The position numbers and the translations under genes are program-made. Below, in pieces: positions 1 to 8,734 of a DNA stretch of 64,000 nucleotides. The stretch is taken from contig JAFVBO010000097.1 in NCBI GenBank assembly GCA_017479935.1, positions 62,001 through 126,000 of the forward strand, read 5' to 3'. Position 1 is the stretch's first letter, and each line of letters begins with the position of its first letter. The notes under the pieces were generated by a model that was not told where the DNA came from, did not search any database, and worked only from the letters and a program-made list of their open reading frames with translations. Source of the stretch: Lachnospiraceae bacterium (GTDB lineage: Bacteria; Bacillota; Clostridia; Lachnospirales; Lachnospiraceae).

Positions 1-170
1 GGTACATTGAAGCTAACATGTCGAAGTTCATGGCAGCCATCATCAACACCTTAAACCACGATGTCTCCACGGCGGACATCACCGATCCGACCGTTCGCAT
101 GCAGCGGCTCATCCAGCGCTACAACGCAGAAGCGCAGAGCGAATTCGAGCAGCTTACACTTTCCTTATAA
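1..170 (+). CDS. C-terminal fragment of an unidentified protein
   Basis: An open frame enters from the left edge (first full codon at base 3) and ends at TAA 168-170, giving about 55 residues that begin YIEANMSKFM and end EFEQLTLSL. The segment looks like amphipathic helix with no motif I recognise, so I assign no function. It is the only + strand gene near the edge and converges on ftsY; a strong bidirectional hairpin separates the two, which supports it being a real gene end rather than chance. The rest of the gene lies outside the window. Confidence 0.6.
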   Translation, partial: YIEANMSKFMAAIINTLNHDVSTADITDPTVRMQRLIQRYNAEAQSEFEQLTLSL

Positions 171-174
171 AGGA

Positions 175-292
175 AGGGGCTGTCACGCAAATTCGGACAA
201 TTTAGCAAGAATCAGAAAAAAATCGGCAGAGTTTATAGCTCTGCCGATTTTTTTCTGACACTTTCCATATCCGGATTTGTGCGACAGCCCCT
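175..292. repeat. nested inverted repeat between convergent genes
   Basis: Outer arms of 22 nt at 175-196 and 271-292 (both carry the core of GGGGCTGTCGCAC-like sequence) pair with about 3 mismatches. Inside them lies a perfect 19-bp inverted repeat, 213-231 with 239-257. The whole unit of about 118 bp can fold into one long hairpin on either strand. It sits exactly between two convergent genes. The outer sequence resembles the GGGGCTGTCGC-type palindromes often seen in Clostridia intergenic regions (recollection, not searched). Confidence 0.75.
213..257. terminator. bidirectional intrinsic terminator
   Basis: Perfect 19-bp arms (213-231 and 239-257) with a 7-nt loop. The outer ends of the stem are seven A on the left and seven T on the right, so the hairpin ends in a U-tract on either strand. 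It would end both the + strand gene on the left and ftsY on the right. Confidence 0.85.
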
Positions 293-300
293 CCTGCCTG

Positions 301-375
301 GAGTTGGCGGCTGCTTTGGGATATCCGCGCCTGCTATTGGGTATCCGTGGCTGCCATTAGGTATCCGCGCCTGCC
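301..375. repeat. 20-bp tandem repeats spanning the ftsY stop codon
   Basis: Read on the minus strand, three imperfect units follow each other: GGCAGGCGCGGATACCTAAT (356-375, containing the ftsY stop), GGCAGCCACGGATACCCAAT (336-355) and AGCAGGCGCGGATATCCCAA plus one base (315-335), then a partial fourth. The last codons and stop of ftsY have thus been copied into the spacer. The same layout occurs at several other genes in this window. Confidence 0.8.
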
Positions 376-1304
376 TTGTTTTCGAACAGGGCATTAATAA
401 AGTCATTGGCGTCAAACTTCTGCAGGTCGTCGATCTGCTCTCCCACGCCGATGTACTTGACGGGGATGCCCAGCTCCGACTGAATCGCAATGGCAATGCC
501 GCCCTTCGCGGTTCCATCGAGCTTGGTCAGGATGATGCCGTCAATGTCCACCACTTCCCCGAAGAGGCGGGCCTGGTTCAGCGCGTTCTGTCCGGTTGTG
601 CCGTCTAAGACCACCAGGGTTTCCTTGTAGCACTCCGGATATTCCTTGTCGATAATCCGCCCGATTTTCTTCAGCTCTTCCATCAGGTTCTTCTTGTTGT
701 GAAGGCGGCCCGCGGTATCGCACAGGAGCACATCGGTATGGCGGGATTTGGCGGCGTGGACGGCGTCAAAGACGACGGCGGCCGGATCGGATCCCTCCTG
801 GCCGGCGATGATATCCACCTGCGCGCGGGATGCCCATTCCGTCAGCTGCTCAATGGCCGCCGCGCGGAACGTGTCCGCCGCTGCCACCAGCACCTTCTTG
901 CCGGAATCCTTTAACTGGCCAGCCAGTTTGCCAACAGAGGTGGTCTTGCCCACGCCGTTGACACCAATCACTAAAACCACGGAGGGCTTTGTCTCAAATT
1001 CATACGCGTTCGCGTCGAGAGACATCTGCGCCTTTAAGGATTCCTTTAAAAGCTCCTTGCAGTCCATGGGGTCTTTGATGTGGTTTTTCTTCACACGGGC
1101 CTTCAGATCCTCCATGATCTTTTCGGTCGTGTGGATGCCCAAGTCGCCCATGATCAGGGTTTCTTCCAGTTCCTCGTAAAAATCGTCATCGATGGCGGAT
1201 GCGCCGTGGAAAATGGAATCAATCCCGGCCACAATGTTGTCGCGGGTCTTGGCAAGGCCCGCCACCAGCCTGCCAAAAAAGCCTTTCTTTTTCTCTTCTG
1301 CCAT
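357..1304 (-). CDS. ftsY: Signal recognition particle receptor FtsY
   Basis: Membrane-associated SRP-family GTPase that receives Ffh-ribosome-nascent chain complexes and hands them to the Sec translocon. The 315 residues show a short N-terminal basic segment instead of the long acidic A domain of enterobacterial FtsY, an NG domain with P-loop GVNGVGKTT (about 114-122), DTFRAAA (about 144-150), DTAGR (196-200) and TKLDG (260-264). Start ATG at 1304 follows a purine-rich GGAGAGGA box. It is the last gene of acpP-rnc-smc-ftsY, 33 bp after smc. Its Ffh partner lies at the far right edge. The 3' end is tandemly duplicated past the stop. Confidence 0.97.
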   Translation of the reverse strand: MAEEKKKGFFGRLVAGLAKTRDNIVAGIDSIFHGASAIDDDFYEELEETLIMGDLGIHTTEKIMEDLKARVKKNHIKDPMDCKELLKESLKAQMSLDANAYEFETKPSVVLVIGVNGVGKTTSVGKLAGQLKDSGKKVLVAAADTFRAAAIEQLTEWASRAQVDIIAGQEGSDPAAVVFDAVHAAKSRHTDVLLCDTAGRLHNKKNLMEELKKIGRIIDKEYPECYKETLVVLDGTTGQNALNQARLFGEVVDIDGIILTKLDGTAKGGIAIAIQSELGIPVKYIGVGEQIDDLQKFDANDFINALFENKAGADT

Positions 1305-1337
1305 GATATATCCTCTCCATTTCTTGTTCCTGCTCGT

Positions 1338-4300
1338 TTATTCATCCGTCATGTTGACCGATACAAGCGTGGATATTCCCTTTTCCTGCATGGTGATACC
1401 ATACAGACGGTCTGCCGCGAGCATGGTTCCTCTTCGGTGGGTGATCGTGATAAATTGCGTATACTTTGTCAGCTTCTTCAGGTAATCCGCATAGCGGGAG
1501 ACATTGACATCGTCCAGAGCTGCCTCGATCTCATCCAGCAAGCAGAACGGGGACGGCTTTAAGTTCTGGATCGCAAACAGGATAGAGATTGCTGTCAGCG
1601 CTTTCTCACCGCCGGACATCTGCATCATGTTAATCAGCTTCTTGCCCGGAGGCTGCGCGATGATCTGAATGCCGCTCTCCAGGATGTTCTCCGGCTCCAG
1701 AAGCTCCAGCTCGCCCTTGCCGCCACCAAACAGTTCCCGGAATACCTTATTAAACTCTACCCGGATCTGTTCAAACTTTTCTTTGAACTGGCGCTTCATG
1801 CCTTCATCCAGCTCTTCGATCACCTGTTTTAAGCGCTCCTCCGCCTCTTCCAGATCATCGTGCTGTTTCTTTAAGAACGTATAGCGCTCTGATACCTCGC
1901 GGTATTCTTCGATGGCATTGACGTTGATGTTGCCCAGCTCCTTCATCGCGTTCTTGATGGAACCGATCTTTCGCTTTAAGGCCGCGTACTCCAGTTTTTC
2001 CTCGGGTGGATTTTCCTCCGCCGCCTTCAGGCCTTCCGAAGGGGTCAGCCCGTACTCGGTCCACAGATAGTCCGCCTGGGATTCGATGCCTTCCTCGAGG
2101 CGTTCCTGCTGATGTTCCAAGCGAAGGCTTTCTTTTTCGAGCGCTGAAGCCTCGTCCGCCAGCTGCTCCCGCTCGTGTACGCAGCGTTTCTGGCTTTCCG
2201 TGTTCTCCTGCCGCTTTTCCAGCGCTTCGGACAGCTCTGCTTCCAACGCTTCCAGATCCGCCGCCAGCTTTTCCGCTTCCGCGGTCAGCTTCTTCTTTTC
2301 TTCCTGGTGCGCGCATTTCTCGTCCGCGGAACTTCCAATGGTCGCTTCGCAGGCGGTGCGTTCTTTTTCGAGCGCGGTTTTCTCGTTTTCCAGGCGTTTC
2401 ACATTTTCGTCCAGGAAACGATCCTGCTGGGCCAAAGAAGCCAACAGCGCATTTTTCTCATGATACTTTGTCTGCGCTTCGTCCCGCGCTTTGGTGAGGG
2501 CGGCCAGGGCATCCCGGTGTCCATAGATGGAATCCTCCACCTCCTGCCGCTTGTCATCCAGATTTCCCATCTGAGACTTTAAGCGCCCCTGCTCGATGCG
2601 CATGGAACCGCTTTCTTTCGTTAAGCGCGCGATTTCTTCCTGGATTTCCTTCTTGCCGGCTTCCTGCCCGACTTCCTGTTTTTCCAAATTTTCCCGCGAC
2701 ACACGGGCGGTGTGTACGCTGGTTTCGCTTAAGACCAGCTTTTCGCGGAGGGTATCCTTCTCCAGACGAAGGGCTGACAGCGTTTCCGAGATTTCCTTCT
2801 CTTTTGCTTCCGCCTCGTTTTTGGATTTCTCCCATTTATCCCGCGCGTTCTTCAGTTCTTCCAGTTCCCGTCTTCTGCCTAAGAGGTTACTGTTGGAGCG
2901 GAAGGCACCGCCGGTGATGGAACCGCCGCGGTTTAACAGATCGCCATCGAGTGTGACGATTCGAAAATCGTAGCGATATTTTCTGGCGATCGCAAGCGCC
3001 GCGTCCATGTCGTCCACCACGAGAACATTGCCAAGCAGATAGGAAGGCAGATGTTTCATCGTGTCCGGCGCTTTTAACAAATCGCTTCCCAGGCCGATGG
3101 CCCCGTGCTCTCGCAGGGCTTCCCGCCTGGAAAAATCCTTTTCCTGAATATTGGCAAGCGGCAGGAACGTGCTCCTGCCGTACTTATTTTCCTTCAAAAA
3201 GTCAACACACGCGCGGGCTGTCTGCTCATTGTCCGTGACAATGTTCTGCAAAGCGCCGCCCAGCGCCGTCTCGATGGCAAGCTCATATCGCTTGTCCGTG
3301 GAGATCAGATCCGCCACCGTGCCTAACACACCCGGGAACGTCTCCTTCTGCTCCATGATGCGGCGGGTACTGCCGCCGAAGCCCTCGTATCGTTCGGACA
3401 GGTTGCGCAGACTTTCATACTGGGAGGCCGCCCGTTCGAAGTTCTGATTGGACTTCGCCAGCTTCTCGCGCGCTTCTTCCCTCTCTATTACCAGGGTTCC
3501 CTCAATCTCGACGATCTGCGCCTGCCTTACCTTAATCTGTTCCAGATCGGTTTCCGCGTTCTTCAGAGCTTCTTCCAGTTCCTGCTTTTCCTTGGCATGC
3601 GCTTCCTCTTCCGTCTGCGCGTGGATCAGCTGCTCCTTTAAGGACGTGATGCGCAGGGCGGACTGCTCCAGAACCGTGGCCGCATGCTGTCCTTTAGCGG
3701 ACAGCTCCGCCTTCTCGTTTAAGAGCCGGATGACCTCTTCCTGCAGGCTTGTGAGCGCCTTGTCTTCCTCTTCCTGTTCCTTTTCCTTTACCTGAAGGTC
3801 TTCCTTTAACAGGTCGAGGGCGTTCATTTCTTCCTCCGCCTGTGCCTTCAGCTTTTCCTTTTCATCTTTTTGCGCCTGGATTTCCTGGTCTTTTTCTTCC
3901 AGGGAAACCCGGATCTGCTCTAAGCGTTCTTTCCGGCTTTCGACGGTCGTTGCCAGATGACGCGCCTGTTCTTCTAACAGGCGGATCTTGCCCTCTCTGT
4001 TTTCGCGGGCGACGTGCAGCTCGGATTTCCTGTTCTGCAGGCCAAGGATCGTCTCCTCGATGGCACTCGCTTCCCCCGCCAGAACGTCGTAAGCCTCCCG
4101 GCTTTTTTCCTGCTTTTCCTGGTTGGCACTCAGATCCGCCGCCACGGTTTCTCTTCTGCTTGCGAGCGCCAGGATTTTCTCCGCATTCTGCTTATTGTCT
4201 GCCGCAAACTGCTGCAGATCATAACGGCGGCATTCGTCTTTGTAACGCAGGTACTGCTTGGCTTTTTCCGACTGCTTCGCAAGCGGCCCCACCTGCTTTT

Positions 4301-4895
4301 CCAGCTCCAAAAGGATATCTTTCACGCGAAGCCGGTTTAAGTGTTCGCTTTCCAGCTTCTTCTGGGCTGTCAGCTTTCGTTTCTTAAATTTGACAATGCC
4401 GGCCGCTTCATCGAAAAGCTCCCGGCGTTCTTCCGGTTTTCCGCTTAAAATCCGGTCAATCTGGCCCTGTCCGATGATGGAATACCCATCCTGACCGATA
4501 CCGGTGTCATAGAACAGTTCCTGCACGTCGCGCAGACGGCATTGCGATCCGTTCAGGGAATATTCGCTCTCCCCCGAGCGATACACCCGGCGGGAGACCG
4601 TCACCTCATCGCTGTCGATGGCCAGCTGCCGGTCGGTATTGTTTAAGGTCAGAGAAACATAGGCATAACTAACAGGCTTACGGGTCTCCGTTCCGGAGAA
4701 GATAACGTCCTGCATGTTGGCCCCACGGAGTTGTCTCGCGCTCTGTTCGCCGAGAACCCAGCGAACCGCGTCGGAGATATTGCTCTTTCCGCTTCCGTTC
4801 GGACCCACGATGCCGGTTACGCCATCGTTGAATTCCAGGGTGATTTTATCCGCAAAGGACTTAAAGCCCTGCATTTCAATGCTTTTTAAATACAT
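1338..4895 (-). CDS. smc: Chromosome partition protein SMC
   Basis: Condensin ATPase that compacts and segregates the chromosome with ScpA/ScpB. At 1185 aa it has the usual length. Walker A GPNGSGKSN is near residues 31-39; two long coiled-coil arms rich in E, K, L and A (about 170-500 and 680-1030) flank a hinge around 510-670 (GGALQNIVTDN). The C-terminal head has the ABC signature MSGGEKALTA and Walker B CLLDEIEAALDD. The start ATG is 3 nt after the rnc stop, so the two are probably translationally coupled. rnc-smc-ftsY is the standard Firmicutes order. Confidence 0.98.
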   Translation of the reverse strand: MYLKSIEMQGFKSFADKITLEFNDGVTGIVGPNGSGKSNISDAVRWVLGEQSARQLRGANMQDVIFSGTETRKPVSYAYVSLTLNNTDRQLAIDSDEVTVSRRVYRSGESEYSLNGSQCRLRDVQELFYDTGIGQDGYSIIGQGQIDRILSGKPEERRELFDEAAGIVKFKKRKLTAQKKLESEHLNRLRVKDILLELEKQVGPLAKQSEKAKQYLRYKDECRRYDLQQFAADNKQNAEKILALASRRETVAADLSANQEKQEKSREAYDVLAGEASAIEETILGLQNRKSELHVARENREGKIRLLEEQARHLATTVESRKERLEQIRVSLEEKDQEIQAQKDEKEKLKAQAEEEMNALDLLKEDLQVKEKEQEEEDKALTSLQEEVIRLLNEKAELSAKGQHAATVLEQSALRITSLKEQLIHAQTEEEAHAKEKQELEEALKNAETDLEQIKVRQAQIVEIEGTLVIEREEAREKLAKSNQNFERAASQYESLRNLSERYEGFGGSTRRIMEQKETFPGVLGTVADLISTDKRYELAIETALGGALQNIVTDNEQTARACVDFLKENKYGRSTFLPLANIQEKDFSRREALREHGAIGLGSDLLKAPDTMKHLPSYLLGNVLVVDDMDAALAIARKYRYDFRIVTLDGDLLNRGGSITGGAFRSNSNLLGRRRELEELKNARDKWEKSKNEAEAKEKEISETLSALRLEKDTLREKLVLSETSVHTARVSRENLEKQEVGQEAGKKEIQEEIARLTKESGSMRIEQGRLKSQMGNLDDKRQEVEDSIYGHRDALAALTKARDEAQTKYHEKNALLASLAQQDRFLDENVKRLENEKTALEKERTACEATIGSSADEKCAHQEEKKKLTAEAEKLAADLEALEAELSEALEKRQENTESQKRCVHEREQLADEASALEKESLRLEHQQERLEEGIESQADYLWTEYGLTPSEGLKAAEENPPEEKLEYAALKRKIGSIKNAMKELGNINVNAIEEYREVSERYTFLKKQHDDLEEAEERLKQVIEELDEGMKRQFKEKFEQIRVEFNKVFRELFGGGKGELELLEPENILESGIQIIAQPPGKKLINMMQMSGGEKALTAISILFAIQNLKPSPFCLLDEIEAALDDVNVSRYADYLKKLTKYTQFITITHRRGTMLAADRLYGITMQEKGISTLVSVNMTDE

Positions 4896-4898
4896 AGT

Positions 4899-5585
4899 TT
4901 ATGCTTCCCGTTCCTTTATAGCCAGAATAGCTTCGTATGCCGCCTGCTGTTCTGCCGCCTTTTTACTGTGGCCCTCGCCCCGTCCGATCACCTGATCCTG
5001 ATACAGGACCTCGGATACAAAATGCTTGTCATGATCCGGCCCCGACTCAGAAACCAGACGGTAAGAAATCCCGTTGACGCCATCCTTCTGCAGCATCTCC
5101 TGCAAAATGGTTTTGCTGTCATAGAAAAGCGTCTTTTTCTCCATGTCATTCATGATATGGTTAAAGACAATCGCCCTGGCAGGCTCCAGCCCTCCATCCA
5201 GATAAACGGCACCCAAAACAGCCTCCAACGCATCGGACAAAATCGAATCGCGCTGGCGGCCGCCGTTTGCTTCCTCTCCCTTTCCCAGTTTTAAGTACTG
5301 GGAAAGCTGTATTTCTCTGGCGCAGTAGGCCAGCGCCGGTTCACAGACCATGCTGGCACGCCGTTTGGATAAAACGCCCTCCGTCTCCTGCGGAAGATGC
5401 CGATACAGAAATTCGCTGCTGCAAAGTTCCAGCACCGCGTCCCCCAAAAACTCCAGACGTTCGTTATACCGGTTCTTCCCGGCGTAGTGTTCATTGGCAT
5501 AGGAACTGTGCGTAAGCGCCAGCTCCAGATAAGAAGGATCCCGGAACGTATATCCGATGGAAGCTTCCAGTTTCTTTAGATTCAT
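4899..5585 (-). CDS. rnc: Ribonuclease III
   Basis: Double-strand-specific endoribonuclease for rRNA precursors and structured mRNAs. The 228 aa protein has the signature NERLEFLGDAVLEL (about 41-54), the second acidic cluster DALEAVLGAVYLDGG (about 115-129) and a C-terminal double-stranded RNA-binding domain (about 155-226, ending in a KKAAEQQAAYEA helix). Start ATG at 5585, 10 nt after the acpP stop; smc follows after 3 nt. The long hairpin in the pnp leader of this window would be a plausible substrate. Confidence 0.97.
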   Translation of the reverse strand: MNLKKLEASIGYTFRDPSYLELALTHSSYANEHYAGKNRYNERLEFLGDAVLELCSSEFLYRHLPQETEGVLSKRRASMVCEPALAYCAREIQLSQYLKLGKGEEANGGRQRDSILSDALEAVLGAVYLDGGLEPARAIVFNHIMNDMEKKTLFYDSKTILQEMLQKDGVNGISYRLVSESGPDHDKHFVSEVLYQDQVIGRGEGHSKKAAEQQAAYEAILAIKEREA

Positions 5586-5595
5586 ACGCTACCTT

Positions 5596-5817
5596 CTATA
5601 AGGTTTTTAATAACTCTACGATATCCCCTACACTGAGGATGCTTTCCATCTTGTCGTCAGGGATCTTTACTCCAAGCTGAAGCTCTGTCTGATAGACAAT
5701 CTGGTAAATGTCCAGAGAATCACAGCCAAGGTCCACCAGTTTTGTCTCCGATGTGAAGTCATGAATATCCACTTCCATGAGATCCGCGACAATTTTCTTA
5801 ATGATTTCGCCGTCCAT
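5596..5817 (-). CDS. acpP: Acyl carrier protein, divergent
   Basis: Small acidic carrier that bears acyl chains on a 4'-phosphopantetheine arm. At 73 aa it is slightly shorter than the usual 75-80. The attachment motif GCDSLDIYQIV puts the serine at residue 34. Helix II after DSL is unusual: it reads DIYQIVYQTELQLGVKI instead of the typical acidic pattern. In many Clostridia plsX lies between rpmF and acpP; here it is absent. ATG follows GGAGGAAG. It could be the main fatty-acid ACP or a specialised one; position before rnc favours the former. Confidence 0.85.
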   Translation of the reverse strand: MDGEIIKKIVADLMEVDIHDFTSETKLVDLGCDSLDIYQIVYQTELQLGVKIPDDKMESILSVGDIVELLKTL

Positions 5818-5864
5818 ATTTTCTTCCTCCCATGCACCTTGTGCGATAAACCAGATAAAGCAAA

Positions 5865-5890
5865 GAGCCCTGACCTTTACGTCAGGGCTC
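5865..5890 (-). terminator. hairpin between rpmF and acpP
   Basis: Perfect 10-bp stem (5865-5874 with 5881-5890, GAGCCCTGAC arms) with a 6-nt loop, followed on the minus strand by TTTGCTTT. It sits only 47 bp before the acpP start, so it may act as an attenuator between yceD-rpmF and the acpP-rnc-smc-ftsY genes rather than a full stop. Confidence 0.7.
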
Positions 5891-5907
5891 CCGTAAGAAG
5901 ATTCTCA

Positions 5908-6087
5908 TCAATCCTGGGGGATGATCTCTTTCTTGTTGTAAGAGCCGCAAGCCTTGCAAACGCGGTGAGGCAGCATCAGAGCGCCGCACTTACTGCACTT
6001 TACCAGGTTCATCTCTCCCATTTTCCAGTTGGCTCTACGAGCATCTCTGTGAGCCTTGGAAGATTTATTCTTAGGGCAGATAGACAT
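5908..6087 (-). CDS. rpmF: 50S ribosomal protein L32
   Basis: Small zinc-ribbon protein of the large ribosomal subunit. 59 aa with MSICPKNKSSKAHRDARRAN at the N terminus and two CxxC-type pairs, VKCSKCGA and HRVCKACGSY, so it is the zinc-binding version. Start ATG at 6087 was chosen because AAGGAGGTG lies 8 nt upstream; an in-frame extension to 6183 overlaps yceD and is not plausible. Directly follows yceD, the usual pairing in bacteria. Confidence 0.97.
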   Translation of the reverse strand: MSICPKNKSSKAHRDARRANWKMGEMNLVKCSKCGALMLPHRVCKACGSYNKKEIIPQD

Positions 6088-6101
6088 ATCTTTACACCTC
6101 C

Positions 6102-6632
6102 TTATTCTTCCGATTTTGATTCTCTGAATATGTCCTGGATAGCCGCCATTCTGGGGTCGAGCGGTCCATCCAGACATCCGCATGCGCCTTTGTTCAAATC
6201 AGCACCGCATTTCGGGCAGAGCCCTTTGCAGTCTTCTTTGCAAAGCACTTTCATGGGAATGTGTAAGAACAGCTCGCTGCGAATGAATTCATCCACATCA
6301 AGTTCGTATCCCTGAATGTATGCATCATCCAGACCATCTTCCATCGTTTCCGCTTCCGTAGGCCTTGTGATGAGCTCCCGTTCATCCGTAATATGGATGG
6401 GGCAGACAACATCTTTCAGGCACCGGTCGCAGGGCAGATGAAGGTTACAGTCAATTTCTGCATGGAGCTGATAGTGACCGTTTCCCGTATTCTCGATTCG
6501 CAGAACCGCCGGTTTTTTGTCCGTCAGCCGATGCTTTTCTCTCATCCAGGAAATGTCGTCAAAACCGAATTCACAGGAGTAAGTCCGAGCGTCGCCTTTT
6601 CTGATCAGCGTGTCCGATAATTGAATGATCAT
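6102..6632 (-). CDS. yceD: YceD/DUF177 family protein
   Basis: Conserved protein encoded next to rpmF in most bacteria; linked to 23S rRNA metabolism in the family at large. 176 aa, with PCDRC near the middle and a C-terminal cysteine cluster CKEDCKGLCPKCGADLNKGAC, two possible metal-binding knuckles typical of the Gram-positive branch. First gene of its transcript, downstream of a very good sigma-A promoter (6659-6687). Function beyond family membership is not visible from sequence. Confidence 0.92.
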   Translation of the reverse strand: MIIQLSDTLIRKGDARTYSCEFGFDDISWMREKHRLTDKKPAVLRIENTGNGHYQLHAEIDCNLHLPCDRCLKDVVCPIHITDERELITRPTEAETMEDGLDDAYIQGYELDVDEFIRSELFLHIPMKVLCKEDCKGLCPKCGADLNKGACGCLDGPLDPRMAAIQDIFRESKSEE

Positions 6633-6658
6633 AGCACTCTCCCAATACGTACCAAATG

Positions 6659-6687
6659 ATTATACATACGAGGTTTTCCTTTGTCAA
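6659..6687 (-). promoter_or_regulatory. sigma-A promoter for yceD-rpmF
   Basis: Minus strand: -35 TTGACA at 6682-6687, 17-bp spacer, -10 TATAAT at 6659-6664, the latter 27 bp before the yceD ATG. Both hexamers are perfect. Confidence 0.9.
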
Positions 6688-6774
6688 CCACAATTTTCGC
6701 AAATTTTGTACCGTGTCTCCAAACTAATGTCGGTACTCTACCAGATATTGTTGAAGGACGCCCAAAGGGAATTG

Positions 6775-6855
6775 CCTGTTGCTTATGGCAACATCTGAAA
6801 CCCAGTTGCTTACAGCAGCATTTGAAAAAGCAGTGACTTACGGCAAAATCTGAAA
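6775..6855. repeat. tandem repeats spanning the tmcAL stop codon
   Basis: Three imperfect units of 26-29 bp on the minus strand: 6830-6855 (contains codons FQILP and stop), 6801-6829 and 6775-6800. Each contains the pattern TTTCA-A-T--TGC-GTAAG with a TAA at the same place; unit three keeps TTTCAGATGTTGCCATAAG. The gene end plus stop has been copied into the spacer twice. Confidence 0.8.
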
Positions 6856-8058
6856 CTTACGGGAATACTCCGGCACAAAAGGCAAGTGGCCTTTGCGGGC
6901 GCGCAGAATTTCCGCCAGTTCTGTGGCCTGCCGCTCCAGATCCAGAATGTGATAGGATACTGGATCTAAGGAAGCCATGTCGGCTTTCAGACGGATGACT
7001 GGCTGCAGGTCTTTCATCTGACCGATCAGAGGCAGCGCGTCTTTTGTGACGCCCAGGATGTGAACCGCCTTGCCGTAATCAGCCTCTTTCATGGCAACCA
7101 TATCTTCTTTGCGAAGATTCAAGAGGATGTGGCATATGGCGCGGGCGATGCGGGCGCGGGTGATCTGCCGGGTTTTGATCCTGTCTACAAAGTCCGATAA
7201 GGTAGTATACCCGTTTCGTTCTTTCAGCAGTCGGTTTGCCAGTTCCTCAGAGACATCTTCATATGACGACAAGGGGGCACCTGCCGGTTCAAAAAGGCGA
7301 TATAAAAGCGCTTCAGACAAGTCATCCGGAAACAACGGCGTCTTGTCAGAAAGCAATTCCTCCTTATCCGAAGCCAAAGGTAAGAAGGCGGCAGCAGCCT
7401 CTATTCTTCCCTCCCGGATCGCCTTTCGAATGCTGCCGGCGGAGGCAATATTCCCTTCGGCGGGTAGGTTTGCATCCGTATAATCCGCATTTCGGCGGAC
7501 AAGGCAGGGGCGAATTGACGAATCCCGCAGTTTCAGCGCACGGAGATACTCAATGCCCAGGAGATTGTTCGGGCCATCCATAAGATGACTGGCCTCGGGA
7601 CCCAGGCACTCTTCCACCGCTCTGGCTGACGCGGCAGCATACGTCATGCCTTCTTTCATGGAATCGCGAAGCGCGGACTGATAGCAGGGTGGTTCATCGG
7701 CCAAAAGGCCTGCAATCTTTTCCAAAGCCGTTACATCGGTGCACTCCGCTCCAAAGGACAGGTCGGTCACAAAGCCAGCCCGATCAAGATACGAGATGGC
7801 ACTTTCTGCAAAAGTGCGGGCTGCGCCGGTTGAAAAAGGCGCAGGAAGCGTGGCGACCAGGGAGGCTTCGTGATGAAGCGCTTCTGCGGCGCGACTGTAT
7901 TTGTCGTAAATGGCAGGCTCTCCTCTTTGGACAAAGCTGCCGCTCATGACAACAAACACCTGCTCCGCGTTCGTTTCCTTCCTTGCAAGAAGAAGGTGGC
8001 GCTTATGCCCGTTGTGAAATGGATTGTATTCCGCTACGACCCCTAGAACTTTTCTCAT
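6838..8058 (-). CDS. tmcAL: tRNA(Met) cytidine acetate ligase
   Basis: ATP-dependent enzyme (formerly YlbM) that makes N4-acetylcytidine at the wobble position of elongator tRNA-Met using acetate. The 406 aa protein opens with VLGVVAEYNPFHNGHKRHL, containing the nucleotidyltransferase HxGH motif, followed by MSGSFVQRGEPAI and later GPNNLLGIEYLRAL, all family hallmarks. The ATG overlaps the stop of the upstream Nudix gene by 4 nt, so translation is coupled. The 3' end is tandemly repeated. Confidence 0.95.
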   Translation of the reverse strand: MRKVLGVVAEYNPFHNGHKRHLLLARKETNAEQVFVVMSGSFVQRGEPAIYDKYSRAAEALHHEASLVATLPAPFSTGAARTFAESAISYLDRAGFVTDLSFGAECTDVTALEKIAGLLADEPPCYQSALRDSMKEGMTYAAASARAVEECLGPEASHLMDGPNNLLGIEYLRALKLRDSSIRPCLVRRNADYTDANLPAEGNIASAGSIRKAIREGRIEAAAAFLPLASDKEELLSDKTPLFPDDLSEALLYRLFEPAGAPLSSYEDVSEELANRLLKERNGYTTLSDFVDRIKTRQITRARIARAICHILLNLRKEDMVAMKEADYGKAVHILGVTKDALPLIGQMKDLQPVIRLKADMASLDPVSYHILDLERQATELAEILRARKGHLPFVPEYSRKFQILP

Positions 8059-8594
8059 TTTTGAACATATTTTGCCCGATAGGCTAAGAGGGCAGCTGCC
8101 GTCTTGGAATCGGTGATTTTTCCTGTGAGGATCATGTCAGTCAGCTCGTCGATGGTGTACAGCTCGGTGCCGATTTCTTCTCCTTCATCCCAGTGCTGAT
8201 GGCCCTTGGTCAGCTCCGTTGCCAGATAGATGCCGATGAACTCATCGCAGAACGCGACAGTGGTATTCAGATTGATGAGCCATTCCATCTTTCCGGCTTT
8301 GTAACCAGTTTCCTCTTCCAGTTCCCTTGCTGCGCATTCGCACTTATCTTCCCCCGGGGCGTCCAGCTTTCCGGCGGGCAGTTCCAATGTAAAGCGCTCG
8401 AGGGCGGGTCTGTATTGGCGCACCATCAGGATGCGGCCATCATCCATCACAGGAACGACAGCCGCCGCACCGTCATGATGAATGAAATCCCAGTCCGCTT
8501 CCACTCCATCCGGAAAGCGCATATGATCTTTGTAAATCTTTAAAATGGTTCCCTGGTAAGCGAGTGTTCTGCTTACGCGTTCAATCTTATCCAT
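8055..8594 (-). CDS. nudF: Nudix hydrolase, ADP-ribose pyrophosphatase type
   Basis: Probably cleaves ADP-ribose or related nucleoside diphosphate sugars. 179 aa with VRQYRPALERFTLELPAGKL and the Nudix core RELEEETGY, typical of the NudF/YqkG group. The Nudix loop has one extra residue (GKLDAPGED), so the spacing is GX6E rather than GX5E; I have the impression this variant occurs in Firmicutes. Overlaps tmcAL by ATGA. Substrate is inferred from family only. Confidence 0.88.
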   Translation of the reverse strand: MDKIERVSRTLAYQGTILKIYKDHMRFPDGVEADWDFIHHDGAAAVVPVMDDGRILMVRQYRPALERFTLELPAGKLDAPGEDKCECAARELEEETGYKAGKMEWLINLNTTVAFCDEFIGIYLATELTKGHQHWDEGEEIGTELYTIDELTDMILTGKITDSKTAAALLAYRAKYVQK

Positions 8595-8734
8595 TTTTCT
8601 TTCTCCTATTATTCTTTCACATTCACCCTATGTCGAAAGACGTGGGCTTTCAACACATTTCAAGAGTAAATTTGTTCTTGTGCATTTCTCTTTTTGTAAG
8701 TTCAAGAATTGTGTATCGGTGTAAATATAAGAAG

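Noticed and set aside
5865..5890. Considered as a riboswitch ahead of acpP
   Set aside because: Only a simple 10-bp terminator-type hairpin; no room for an aptamer before the acpP start.
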